The translations under genes and the position numbers were made by a program. Below, in pieces: positions 18,001 to 26,659 of a stretch of DNA of 26,659 nt; position 1 is the first letter of the stretch; every line of letters begins with the position of its first letter. The notes under the pieces are model-generated. The model saw only the letters and a program-made list of their open reading frames with translations. It did no database searches and was not told where the DNA came from. This DNA comes from Gnetum montanum (Eukaryota; Streptophyta; Gnetopsida; Gnetales; Gnetaceae): positions 53,285 to 79,943 of the forward strand of contig MNCI01037509.1 in assembly GCA_015680685.1 (NCBI GenBank), written 5' to 3'.

Positions 18001-20579
18001 TGTATACAAACTTAGAAGAAACCAAAATCAAATGCAAATAAGCAAAGAAAACTAAGTAAAAGCAATAAGAGTAAGATAGATAATAAGTGTTGAAAAGGAC
18101 CTATAGGTTGTTACATAGTGGGTTCATGAGACTAGAAAATCCATTGGTCCTCCTTCTAGCATTAAAAATGTTCATGCAAAATTATTCTTTTTCCAACCCT
18201 ACAAGAATACTTCCACAAGTTAAGTGTGAAAGTACCTAACTCATGTTCACAAATGATCATTGTTTTATATATCCTTCAATGAGTCAATGATTATGACCCG
18301 ACAAAGCATAAACCTACAATCAAATGTGGACTTAGCCTATTGCACATGAACCAAGAACAATAGGAAAATGATGCAAACGATTAGTTTAAGTAGTGAAATT
18401 TATTAAGTATTATTTGTTGAAAATAAAAACTAAGTGTGGAATAAACTATGAGATATGAAATAAAATCTAAGTATTAAAACATAACTAAAAAAGAATGAAA
18501 TATTAAAATATAAAGATATTGATATGGGGGAAAGGGAATAACAAGTGTTTGCCTTCTATATAGGACCAAAACTAGCAATGTTGGTGAAAAATGCAAGTGA
18601 AGTAAAGCTAATAATAAATGCTCAATTTGTAAGCCAAATATATGTTTTGATGGTAAAATTAAACTTGCAAAGGATGAATATATAAACGAAAGTACTATCC
18701 AGAATCAATTTGGGGCCAAAAAAGGGTTGTTTTGGCTAAGGGTTCTAGAACTAACACTAGAATTGAAAACATTCTTACTCTAGAAGATCAATGTTGATGC
18801 TAAAAAAATTATAAATATTGAAGCTAACATGAGAACTACTTGATTGATGTTAACACTACATTAGTGTTAGTACTTGGATTGTTGAAGACTTGGATGCCAA
18901 ATTAAGCTTGTTGTGGCCATGGAGCATGTGAGAGGTGTTGGGGTGCTTGATGCTCATGCTCTTAATCTCCTAAAATCTTGAAAATTTCTCTAGATCTTAA
19001 GAAACCCATCCTAAATTTTGGTTTTGGTCTCATATTTATCAGGTTAGGGTTGGCAAATTTGATCCTAGAGTTAAGTAGAGTTTTCTTTAAGTTTTGTTTT
19101 TAGCAAGTTTGACTTGTAAAATTAGGCAACACTTGTCAAGAAAGAGGTGATCTTGAGAACATCATTGTCATTAGGAGATAGACAAATTTTCCTAGTGTTT
19201 TCCAAATTGTGAGTCATAGCTTGCAAGACCCCTTAAGATGCCCGAACTACCACTAAATTATGTTTGTGATGGCGCTAAGAAGCTTGTGAAGCTAGGAGAT
19301 AATGTCAAATGCGAGGTATGAAGGTCAAAGGTCACATGGTATCAACAAGGGACTTTAAAAAATTCTATAATTTTTCCAAGTTGTCATTCCAAGCCTTTAG
19401 GATGCCTTAATTAATGCTAAAATGTGTTGTAATGATGCATATAGGATGTCAAGAAGCTTGTAAACCTAGAGAATGTTGCAAAATGTTGAACTTGGTCATC
19501 TTGGGATAGTGCTAGCATAGGTAGGATGATGTTGAGGTAGTGTTAATTGTCATACTTGGAAAAAAACATGAAGGCTTGTCCTCTAAGACTACCTCCAAAC
19601 TAGCCAAAATTGACTTGGTGCCTTGGAATTAATGTCAACTGGTCACTAAAGAGCTCAAGGAGCCAAGGTTGAAACTCAAATGTAGGTGAGAAGTGCTATG
19701 GAGGAGGTGAACATGATGATGTAGGTGCTAATGCTAACATTGACATTAACATTAGCATTAGCATTAGCACAAAACTTTAAAAAAATTTCTTTCCAAGGTC
19801 CTGAGGTCAACTCACCAAAATGTCAAAATTTGATGAATCACATGTTGAGACTATTGTGGATGAGTCATTTGGGATCCTACAGGGTTGAAATGGAAGCTAC
19901 TGAGTAGTTTGTCATAGGTGATGTGGAAAGGGTGGTGTAGGGCTAATGTTGACATTGCATCAATGTCAGTGTCAATGTTAATTGGGACATTAGAAAATTT
20001 TCATTCTTGAACTTTCTGGGATCACCAAAAATGATGGTCATATGCTAGGTTATGAGTTGGAATGATCCTTGGAGGCATCTAGGAGCTAAAACTATGCCTT
20101 TTAAACATTGTGTTTGAGGAGTTTTGTGCTTAAACTTGGGTGAGACAATGTTGAAGCCACACTTGTCTTAGTCATTGTGGAACCAAAAAGTGGGTGCAAC
20201 ATCTCCAACCTATTTGGAGACCTTACCTTGGTATAATAAGCATTGAGCCTTTGTTTAACTTATACATATAATCTTTTGTACTTTTTGTTTCTAAAGTATA
20301 TAGCAATTTTAATTTTATGTAATACCTTTTAATGTAATGTAAATTGTTGAGTGTTATATCAATCATGTGAAAAATACTTTCTTGAGATTTGAAGTATCTT
20401 TATATTTTACTTTTAAATGTAAATCTCATTGAAAATGCATGAAAAATTCAAATAAATGCAAAAGTGAAAAACTTACCAAAGTATACTATCACCACCTTTA
20501 TATCATTAATAGACTAACTGAGATGCACATAAAGCCACTTTGCATGCTAAGTATTGTAATGAACAGTCACATCAAAAAA
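18001..20579. other. AT-rich repetitive DNA, no gene recognised
   Basis: No coding frame of note. Around 19195-19500 two stretches about 176 bp apart share ccaa-ttgt, aagatgcc/aggatgcc, aagaagcttgt and gagataatg-like blocks, suggesting a decayed tandem repeat. Short TAACATTAG/TTAGCA-type repeats occur near 18850, 19725 and 19945. 20250-20430 is T-rich. Confidence 0.35.
19725..19770. repeat. 13-bp inverted repeat within ATTAGC repeats
   Basis: gtgctaatgctaa (19725-19737) is the exact reverse complement of ttagcattagcac (19758-19770), with a 20-nt loop containing further ATTAGC units. It probably arises from the simple repeat itself; no T-tract terminator was noted. Confidence 0.5.
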
Positions 20580-20735
20580 TTAAGAAGGCTCAACTACAAA
20601 AATGTGCAATATGCAGGGACCAACCAACCATAGAAAATTTACCATGTATTTACAGCATTAAGAAGGCTCAACTACAAAAATGTGCAATATGCACGGACCA
20701 ACCAACCATAGAAAATTTACCACGTATTTACAGCG
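20580..20735 (+). repeat. 78-bp tandem duplication, about 97% identical
   Basis: 20580-20657 and 20658-20735 differ at only two noted positions (agggacc/acggacc and catg/cacg). 78 is a multiple of three and the frame 20540-20845 stays open through both copies (KCAIC and DQPTIENLP in each). The frame shows no other protein signal, so I call a recent duplication, not a gene. Confidence 0.75.
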
Positions 20736-21333
20736 TTTATAGTCCAGGAAGGAGACAAATTCAAAATAGATCCAAAGCGCAGAAACAACAAACACAAAGC
20801 GAAAAATCTGTGACCGAAGCACCTATGTTAGCAAGTAAAGGATAGTAGCCATGGCATTTGAATGTGGCAATGGCAATGAGAATAAGGTGTAAGCAACATA
20901 GTATACAAATCTAAAATTGAAATTCAATGTTAGGTTTTTTACAAATTTAAAATTGAAATTGTATACTATTAGTAATTTTAAGCAAAATATTGTAATCGAT
21001 AACAAATAGATTCAAAAGTGGTAAATTTTAATTAGAAATAACATGCATAAGAGTTTATTGAAAGAATGGCTATCAAGCCATGGGATAAACTTCACAACAT
21101 AAGGTTAATCTGCACTAACTAGAGAATGAATTTAAGATAATCAAGACTTAGTGAAGCAATTTCAAAATTTAAAGTTCTAAACATGAGTTTTCAACTATTT
21201 AATTAAATGTATGAATAAGGCTGCAAATGCATCTTATGCATAAAAATTAATAACTCATAATTTGTAAAAGACACGTGTTAATTACACCTTTTTAAATGTA
21301 TATTAAAAGAATCAAATACAAAGTGTTAATTGG

Positions 21334-21590
21334 CATGGCCACGGTCGCGGCAGTTGAGGCGGGAGCAGCGCGTGAAGACGCAACCAAACCAAACTTGCAT
21401 GAATACGCAACCAAACCAAACTTGCATGAAGACGCAACCCCATTTTTCCCGACCCCATTTTTCCGGATGCTCAGACAAAGTAAAACAAGAGCCAGAGACA
21501 GAATCTTTCCAAAGCAAGATCCCTCTAGCTCGCTTCTCACGAGAAGAAGAAGCAGCCCTCCTTTATTAAGTTTTCTATTTCTATGAAAAA
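21334..21590 (+). other. GC-rich segment with 27-bp tandem repeat
   Basis: GC and CpG content rise sharply at 21334. A frame from 21334 begins MATVAAVEAGAAREDA and could be the 5' end of the methyltransferase below, but similarity is too weak to claim. acgcaaccaaaccaaacttg repeats with period 27 (21378-21404, 21405-21431, then 10 bp). A cccatttttcc unit repeats directly after it. Confidence 0.4.
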
Positions 21591-21652
21591 AACATGATAT
21601 ATCATGGAGTGTGCGGAAGCGTTCACATGGGTAGCCGCTCTCACAGTGGCAT

Positions 21653-22133
21653 ATGGTGGAAACTGCTTGGATCGCTCCTGAGGCAGCGAGCCCCCGCTCC
21701 GCATGCCGCCCTCACCCAGTTTACGGCCCCGTCATGCGTTTCCCGAGAGGAGCAGCTAGCCCTGGATGGGTTGCTCTGCTCAAATCCTCCTACCGTGGCT
21801 TCAACGACGTCTCCTCCCTGGATGGGTTATGGTAGTATATCCTGCATGGCCGCTTGGACGAGGACTGCCTCACAATTCTGTGCAACTGCAAAACGGCGAT
21901 ACCCAGCAACGGCAAAGTAATAATTGTGGATATTATTTTAAATGATGAAAAAGAGACATCGTATGGTAAGCTAGATCCCGTGGTGGGACAATGTTGTTAA
22001 GGCTACGGTGGACAAGAAGCAGGGACGCGAGAGGAGTGAAGCGGAGTGGCCAAAACTTCTAAAGACCGCTGATTTTAGGCGCACAGTTTTTCGTTTGCCG
22101 GCTCCTCAGTCCATGATTGAGGCCTTCCCTTAG
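21653..22133 (+). pseudogene. O-methyltransferase pseudogene (COMT-like), core deleted
   Basis: The frame from 21653 reaches ALLKSSYRGFNDVSSL (21768-21818), the segment just before the SAM-binding motif I of plant class II O-methyltransferases. After a TAG (21833) it resumes with YILHGRLDEDCLTILCNCKT and AIPSNGKVIIVD (21836-21935), the block holding the catalytic His (family: ILHDWSDEDC). A frame change follows, then GRERSEAEWPKLLKTADF and PAPQSMIEAFP with a TAG at 22131, the normal C-terminus. The enzyme would transfer a methyl group from S-adenosylmethionine to a phenolic hydroxyl in the cytosol. The glycine-rich SAM site and the following roughly 90 residues are missing, and His-Asp-Trp is His-Gly-Arg, so it is non-functional. 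Family assignment is firm; substrate cannot be told. Confidence 0.9.
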
Positions 22134-22903
22134 GTGGTGATCACAGTTTTTACAAAGCCATTGCCAATTTGCTTTTGTTTGCCTTTGGTATATGGCTATC
22201 ATACCCCGACGGAAGCTGTGCGAGCTATAATTTTCATATTCGCTGTCGGTTTTTATGGTACACGTACATAACGGTGTACATTAATTCTAATAAGCCTGTG
22301 TATGATGCACGTGCATAGTTACTGCACAGATTGGCAAACTTTCCACTCCGATGTCATGCATTTATATTGCACAAGTAACCGGGTGTACGATGCATAGTTA
22401 TTGCACCGTTTGACAAACTTGTCCACTTATATGTCATGCATTTATATTGGACAGTTGGTGATCGTATTGTATTTCATGCATTTATTTTGAAGTAATCATT
22501 CAAAAATTTGTTGTTGCATAACTTGACAGCTTTGTGTTTGCCACGTAACCAGACTTGCATATTTTAACTATTTTTTACTCTGATTTTCGCACAAATGTTA
22601 TAAACAACATCATAGTGCACATCAAAGTCATGTTCAAGCAAGGTTGGAAATTGACGAGCAAAGGTGCATGTCAAAGAAAATTTACTATATATATATTTTT
22701 AAATTGCCTTTCTACTTAAATAAAATATATTAAAATTTAAAACAAAAATGAGAAGATAATGTTGATGTTGATAAGGTAAAGGTGAAAACAGTTAAATTAA
22801 GAAAAATTATCTTTATTTCTTTGTCTAGTTTGCATGAGTAACAATGCATTGGATTTCAATAGCAACAAAATTAAAATTAGTCTTAAAACTAAGAAAATAA
22901 AGC
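22134..22903. other. Former 3' flank of the methyltransferase, then AT-rich DNA
   Basis: 22298-22455 holds a two-copy repeat of 80-85 bp (gtgta-gatgca, tgacaaact-like, atgtcatgcatttatattg at 22351 and 22431), with a partial third copy at 22471. No gene is seen from 22490 to 22903. Confidence 0.45.
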
Positions 22904-23422
22904 TTAAGGTTGCCCATTTGAAGAGGTTGTTGTTGTGTTAGCTAGCTTATGCTCATGGAAAGGTTTAATTTGTTGAATGGTGACCATCTGTTTCTTGTTT
23001 GGGCTCTTAGGTTTATAGATCATCCCACGACGTCTGGAACTTAGTTCGTTGAGGTACATGTGTGGGGTGTGTGGGTTCTAGTAGAGAACCTTATCTCTTG
23101 GTTGAAATTTAACTTTTCTAAGTTTTAAGTCATGACACTTTTTGTTATAAACCTTGTGCAACTCATTAGATGATAAGGCCACTAATTGATTTTCGTCTAG
23201 CAGGTTGAGATTCGTTAGCCTTTCCTTTTGTCTTAGACTTAAGTCAAGGTCAAGGTCACAAGCTGTTAAAAGTGTACGAAGTTCAGATTGAATAGAAAGT
23301 GTACACAAGCTCATAAGGAGAGTAGCATATAGGAAGTTTCCAAGTTGAGTAGTAAGCCTAGGAAGTTTCCAAGTTGAGCAGTAGGCCCAAAGGGCATCAT
23401 TCAATTTTGTGCTCCAGCGCAA
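22904..23422 (-). pseudogene. Integrase C-terminal part of gypsy Pol
   Basis: One frame from 23422 to a TAA at 22904-22906, with a single TAG near 23078. It carries RWSTKLNDALWAY, the conserved end of the integrase core (family: WS-KL-DALWAYRT), then CDLDLDLSLRQKERLTNL, KVYNKKCHDLKLRKVKFQ and PRDKVLY. After the stop it ends with SPNKKQMVTIQQIKPFHEHK. Integrase joins element DNA to the chromosome in the nucleus. A 29-bp tandem duplication (23331-23388) displaces the SPYELVY block into another frame. Upstream parts of Pol are absent: at about 23412-23422 it abuts a plus-strand reading frame, so orientation is opposite to the LTR at 24747. Confidence 0.8.
23331..23388 (-). repeat. 29-bp tandem duplication inside integrase fragment
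   Basis: 23331-23359 and 23360-23388 match at 27 of 29 positions (ttgagtagtaagcct versus ttgagcagtaggccc). 29 bp shifts the reading frame by two. Confidence 0.85.
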
Positions 23423-24665
23423 TCAGAACTCATCGCAACCAAGGGTAATCTGGTCATGATAGAGACTAGGGTGAAGCATGTAGAAAATGAAGTTGGCAGA
23501 TTATAGGAATAGCTCATGACCCTAAGGGCAGAATAGAAAGATCCTATTTAATGCATTATGCTTAACCAACTGGAGCAGTTTAGAATAGAAAAAATCAATC
23601 ACCTCATGGAGCACAATAAGTAGATGGAGAATGAGAAGGAGAAAGTGATGTGGAATGCCTCAGTAGTAAAAGCACAAACATACACATATGCTAAGGCACT
23701 CACCGCACTACAAGAAGAGAATAAATTAATTGTTGCATATAATGCTAGGTTGACCTTTGTAGAGAAGTAGAAAAACATCCTTGAAGAAATCATATATCAA
23801 TTAAGAGAACAGCTAATGAGGATCAACCAAGATATGAGCTATCTTACATAAGAAAACAAAACCCACTCAATGAAGGAGGTACACGCCATTCAATAAAAAT
23901 CAGCCATTGAAATAAGCTTGTGGTAGAATAAGATAAAGAGACACGAAAGGCTCAATGAACATTTCCGTGATTAAGTGGGCATGTACAAACAAATCAATGA
24001 GAAGGAAATCTAGATGGTAAAGGCCCAAATCAACTCCATTTCAGCACAAAGTCTAGATTGGAAACCCATTTGGATAGCTATGCCAACTTGGCCATGTTAA
24101 TAGTAAGCAAGCCTAGAAATGAGTTAGAACAATAAGCAGTGGTCATATATGAATTATATGAGAAAGAATTTGTTGATTGTAAAGATGCTTTGAAGAAGCT
24201 TTAGGTGGAAAATTCTAGGTTGGAAGTAGGAAAGGCTGGCTACCAAGGACATAAGGATGTTCCAACAAACCTGTCCAGATAAATGTCCAATTATCAAGAG
24301 TTACGCAAGATGGCCAAAGCATTTGAGGAGGAAAGGAGATAATTTGTGGTATGGTACATAAAGGCCAATCAAATGTTTCTATAGCTACCCTATCCATGGG
24401 GTGTACCAGCCCTATCACACATTGCACAATTAGCATGGATAGTACATGATCCCAAAATGGATGAAGAAAAACTTTAGACACTACTCAACAAATACAAATT
24501 TCAAAACCTAATGATAAGGGGAAGCAACCAATGGATGAGCCACCACCACGTAGCGCTACTTAGGATACATCAAGCTTCATTAGCTTATTTTGTTTTGGTA
24601 CAATTTATTTTGTCATAACTTGTGTCTATTTTGTAAACACCACTATAGCATTTAGTGTCATGTAA
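23423..24665 (+). pseudogene. Coiled-coil accessory reading frame before the 3' LTR
   Basis: A frame of about 410 codons, assembled from three phases. Phase 1 (23423 to about 24050) is Lys/Glu/Gln-rich and looks helical or coiled-coil: IETRVKHVENEVGRL, EQFRIEKINHLMEHNK, AKALTALQEENKLIV. After a one-base shift it continues with SRLETHLDSYANLAML, ELYEKEFVDCKDALKKL and YQELRKMAKAFEEERR to about 24500. A further shift gives KPNDKGKQPMDEPPPRSAT and a hydrophobic tail (about 24570-24660) before TAA 24663. It has 18 in-frame stops, 11 TAG and 7 TAA, no TGA. It lies directly upstream of a polypurine tract and LTR in the same orientation, the place of an env-like or accessory gene in Athila/Tat elements. 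I do not recognise the protein family, and its function is unknown. Confidence 0.6.
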
Positions 24666-24734
24666 ATTTACCTCACAAATTTGTAAAGGACTCTATCCTC
24701 ATTTTGTTTTAACTCAAGGATAAGTTTCTAGTCA

Positions 24735-24746
24735 ATTGTGGAGGTA
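24735..24746 (+). other. Polypurine tract
   Basis: attgtggaggta directly before the LTR start TGATAGAGTC; same layout as at 3383-3394. Confidence 0.7.
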
Positions 24747-25582
24747 TGATAGAGTCAACTTTTCTTCAGCTACAATATCATAGCACAAGCTATGACATCA
24801 TATATTCGATATCATGGTATGTGTGTAGCTTATAAATACAACACTTTGATGCATGGGTCTACATAAGTTTTAGTCCCATAGTAATAGAACTCTTTCAATT
24901 TGTTTTTATAATTTGGTACTTAGTAGTATGAATGTCCATAGTGTAGTGTGACTTAGTGAATGAAGTCTTTATTTGAACATCTTGTACTTGGGCACAAGTG
25001 CAACTGGAAATAAAGATTGAGCTATTTCATACTATTGTAACATTCTCCTAGTATCCTATTTTACTTAGCATGATGTTTACTATTTTCCTAGTTAATGTTT
25101 TACTATTCCATGCACTTTACTATTACTATTGTTATTAAGCGAAATGAGTATGATTGATCTCGAGCACTTAAGTGTAATTGCTTGATAACCCAGTAGTGCT
25201 ATCACTTAGTATGCCCAATAGTCGTACGCTTGGTATCCTAGTAGTAGTTACACAAAGCCCAAGGTGTGTACAAAAGATCAGGAATGGATGCTCATCGCCA
25301 TAGGCTAGACTAGATTCATTTATTTATTTTACTTAAACTTAGAAACTACTTTCATTCTTATTATGTTTCCTAGGAGTAACAATAGCCTACCAACTTTAGA
25401 TATCATATACTTCACAGTGAGCAAAACCATACACATAGACTTCACTAGCTCCACATGGGAAGACAATGCTCTTAAATGTAAACCAATTGTTAGCATAATT
25501 ACATTACCTCATCCATGGATTATGATTTGGGCATGCATGAATACCTATGACTTTCATGGTTGGGTGTTGGATTTCTCCATCA
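24747..25582 (+). repeat. 3' LTR (subfamily B), 836 bp, full length
   Basis: Starts TGATAGAGTCAACTTTTC, ends gatttctccatca. TATAAATA at 24831-24838 follows GATATC (24808) and ATATCAT motifs. R/U5 has tttatttgaacatcttgtac and aataaagattgag. Its 3' half matches 1591-2173. One base after its end the next LTR begins, so no primer-binding site is present. Confidence 0.85.
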
Positions 25583-25583
25583 T

Positions 25584-25872
25584 TGATAAATCCAAAAAAT
25601 TTTAGTTAACAATATCGTAGTTATGATATTGTAGATATGTATCATATCTCAGCATACGTTATTGTATAAATGATATCGTGGGTACGTGCTAGCCTATATA
25701 AGCAACACTTGGATGCACAAATTTGTAGTAGACTTAATAGCCTAGTAACAAAATACTTTCAGTTTGTTTTCTTAAATTCAGTACTTAGCAGTGTGTGCCT
25801 GCAATGTGATGTTTTGTAATTAAATAGAATATTTATTTGAGGGTGATGTACTTAGATACATTACATGATCAA
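25584..25872 (+). repeat. LTR, 5' half (subfamily B), interrupted
   Basis: Starts TGATAAATCC and follows the LTR at 7816 block by block (acaatatcgtagttatgatattgta, cctatataagcaacactt, gtgtgcctg-a-tgtgatg, gatgtacttagat). It breaks off in acatgatcaa, where a minus LTR is inserted. In the 7816 copy the same point reads gcatgaccaa and continues unbroken. Confidence 0.75.
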
Positions 25873-26659
25873 TGATGAGTGGTCAAGGTACCCCTACACC
25901 CAAGCATATGAATCCCAAAGCATCCACACATGATCTAGTCAAATTCTATGGACTCTATAGTTTCTAGTACACTAGTCTTCTAAGAAGTGAACCTTGCTCT
26001 AAGGTCATTCGTTGTCTTCCCAATTACACTTGTGCAACTTAAAGGTATGTTTATGTGTAATTGAGGCATATGATTTTTATCATTTTTGTTTTAGGTTCTT
26101 TGGTGCTTGAAGAGAAAGAGATAAAGTAATTTAATAACTAATTTGATTTAACTAACTATTTGATCTGATACGATTTTCTATACACATCTTGAACCCATGT
26201 ATCCACTCCTAGGTTATCAACCGCTACACTACTGGGCGCACCAAGCAATAATGTTGCTAGGATTACTAAGCGAATACGTGTTTAAGCTTGAAGAAGTCGT
26301 AGTTATTTACTTAATTTATTTAGCTTAATTGATTAAAGTCTAATTTAGCTTAATTTAGCTTAATTGATTGAATATTTAATAAAAACAATGAATGCATAAA
26401 TAGAGCATTAAAACTATCCAGAATGCTACAAGGCTTATCAAGGAGCTCATATTTATTGCCATACACACTAGTGTGGTTTAGGTACAATAGTGCTCAAATA
26501 AAGATCCGTACACTCAATGACTCCTGCTGTGGGCACTCGAGAAAATATTCTAACTTTCAAATGTAAACACTATAAGAGTTCGACTATTACTATGACTTGA
26601 ATTTCCATAAACACGATGTATTTATAGTTTTTGCTATAAGACTATGTTGATGAGGCCCC
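25873..26659 (-). repeat. Minus LTR (subfamily A), cut by window edge
   Basis: The minus-strand end CACTCATCA lies at 25873. It contains the aggggtacc block, a gtgggcactcgag R block and a tatttatag TATA region, then runs into the window end within U3. It matches 15642-16390 and, at its right end, 1274-1455. The sequence on its left is LTR B, not a primer site, so it is a 3' LTR or a solo LTR. Confidence 0.78.

Noticed and set aside
19725-19770. Stem-loop as a possible terminator or microRNA precursor
   Set aside because: The 13-bp stem is made by ATTAGC simple repeats and its arms are too short for a plant microRNA precursor.
20540-20845. 101-residue frame with CAIC motifs as a zinc-finger gene
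   Set aside because: Only one Cys pair per unit, no second metal-binding pair; openness is explained by the recent 78-bp duplication.
21594-21920. 108-residue open frame
   Set aside because: Shadow of the O-methyltransferase remnant; the recognisable motifs (YRGFNDVSSL, ILHGRLDEDC) are in the frame starting at 21653.
1-26659. CRISPR arrays, bacterial operons, tRNA or rRNA genes
   Set aside because: No regularly spaced short repeats with unique spacers, no Shine-Dalgarno-led gene clusters and no cloverleaf-forming sequence were seen. The only tRNA-like signal is the weak SINE-type remnant near 5075.

Overview
The window looks like non-genic nuclear DNA of a large plant genome, most likely a gymnosperm (conifer-like). 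This is inferred from AT-rich sequence with no intact gene, old and deeply nested Athila/Tat-type Ty3/gypsy LTR retrotransposon pieces, and two GC-rich plant gene remnants. No bacterial operon, CRISPR array, rRNA or tRNA gene was found. Single Ns flanked by duplicated sequence mark joins in a draft assembly.

Layout. 1-2274: a minus-strand 5' end (LTR, primer-binding site, gag start) sits inside a second minus LTR, which sits inside a plus LTR; a scrap of plus-strand pol C-terminus follows. 3383-4171: polypurine tract and a plus LTR. 4200-5520: diverged direct repeats, a tRNA-like SINE remnant and a 13-codon minisatellite. 5999-6690 (minus): frameshifted receptor-like kinase pseudogene. 7427-7620: exon-like remnant of unknown origin. 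7816-10224: shortened LTR, primer site and gag of one plus element. 10225-14727: LTR, primer site, gag, protease and pol linker of a second plus element. 14728-16495: the same 5' end in minus orientation, so the two converge. 16500-20560: mostly unrecognised AT-rich DNA with weak repeats. 21653-22133: O-methyltransferase pseudogene missing its SAM-binding core. 22904-23422 (minus): integrase C-terminus. 23423-24665 (plus): coiled-coil reading frame riddled with TAG/TAA stops, followed by a polypurine tract and LTR. 25584-26659: a second LTR start, interrupted by a minus LTR at the same site as on the left edge.

Nothing here appears able to make a full-length protein now. The retroelement parts fit one lineage: a tRNA-Asp-like primer site, 830-880 bp LTRs starting TGAT(G/A)/TGAA and ending ATCA, U3 arrays of GATATC/GATATT, gag with a variable low-complexity region before the capsid-like domain, and an extra coiled-coil reading frame in the position where Athila elements carry an env-like gene. 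That extra frame and its one-sided stop-codon decay are the best candidates for something undescribed.
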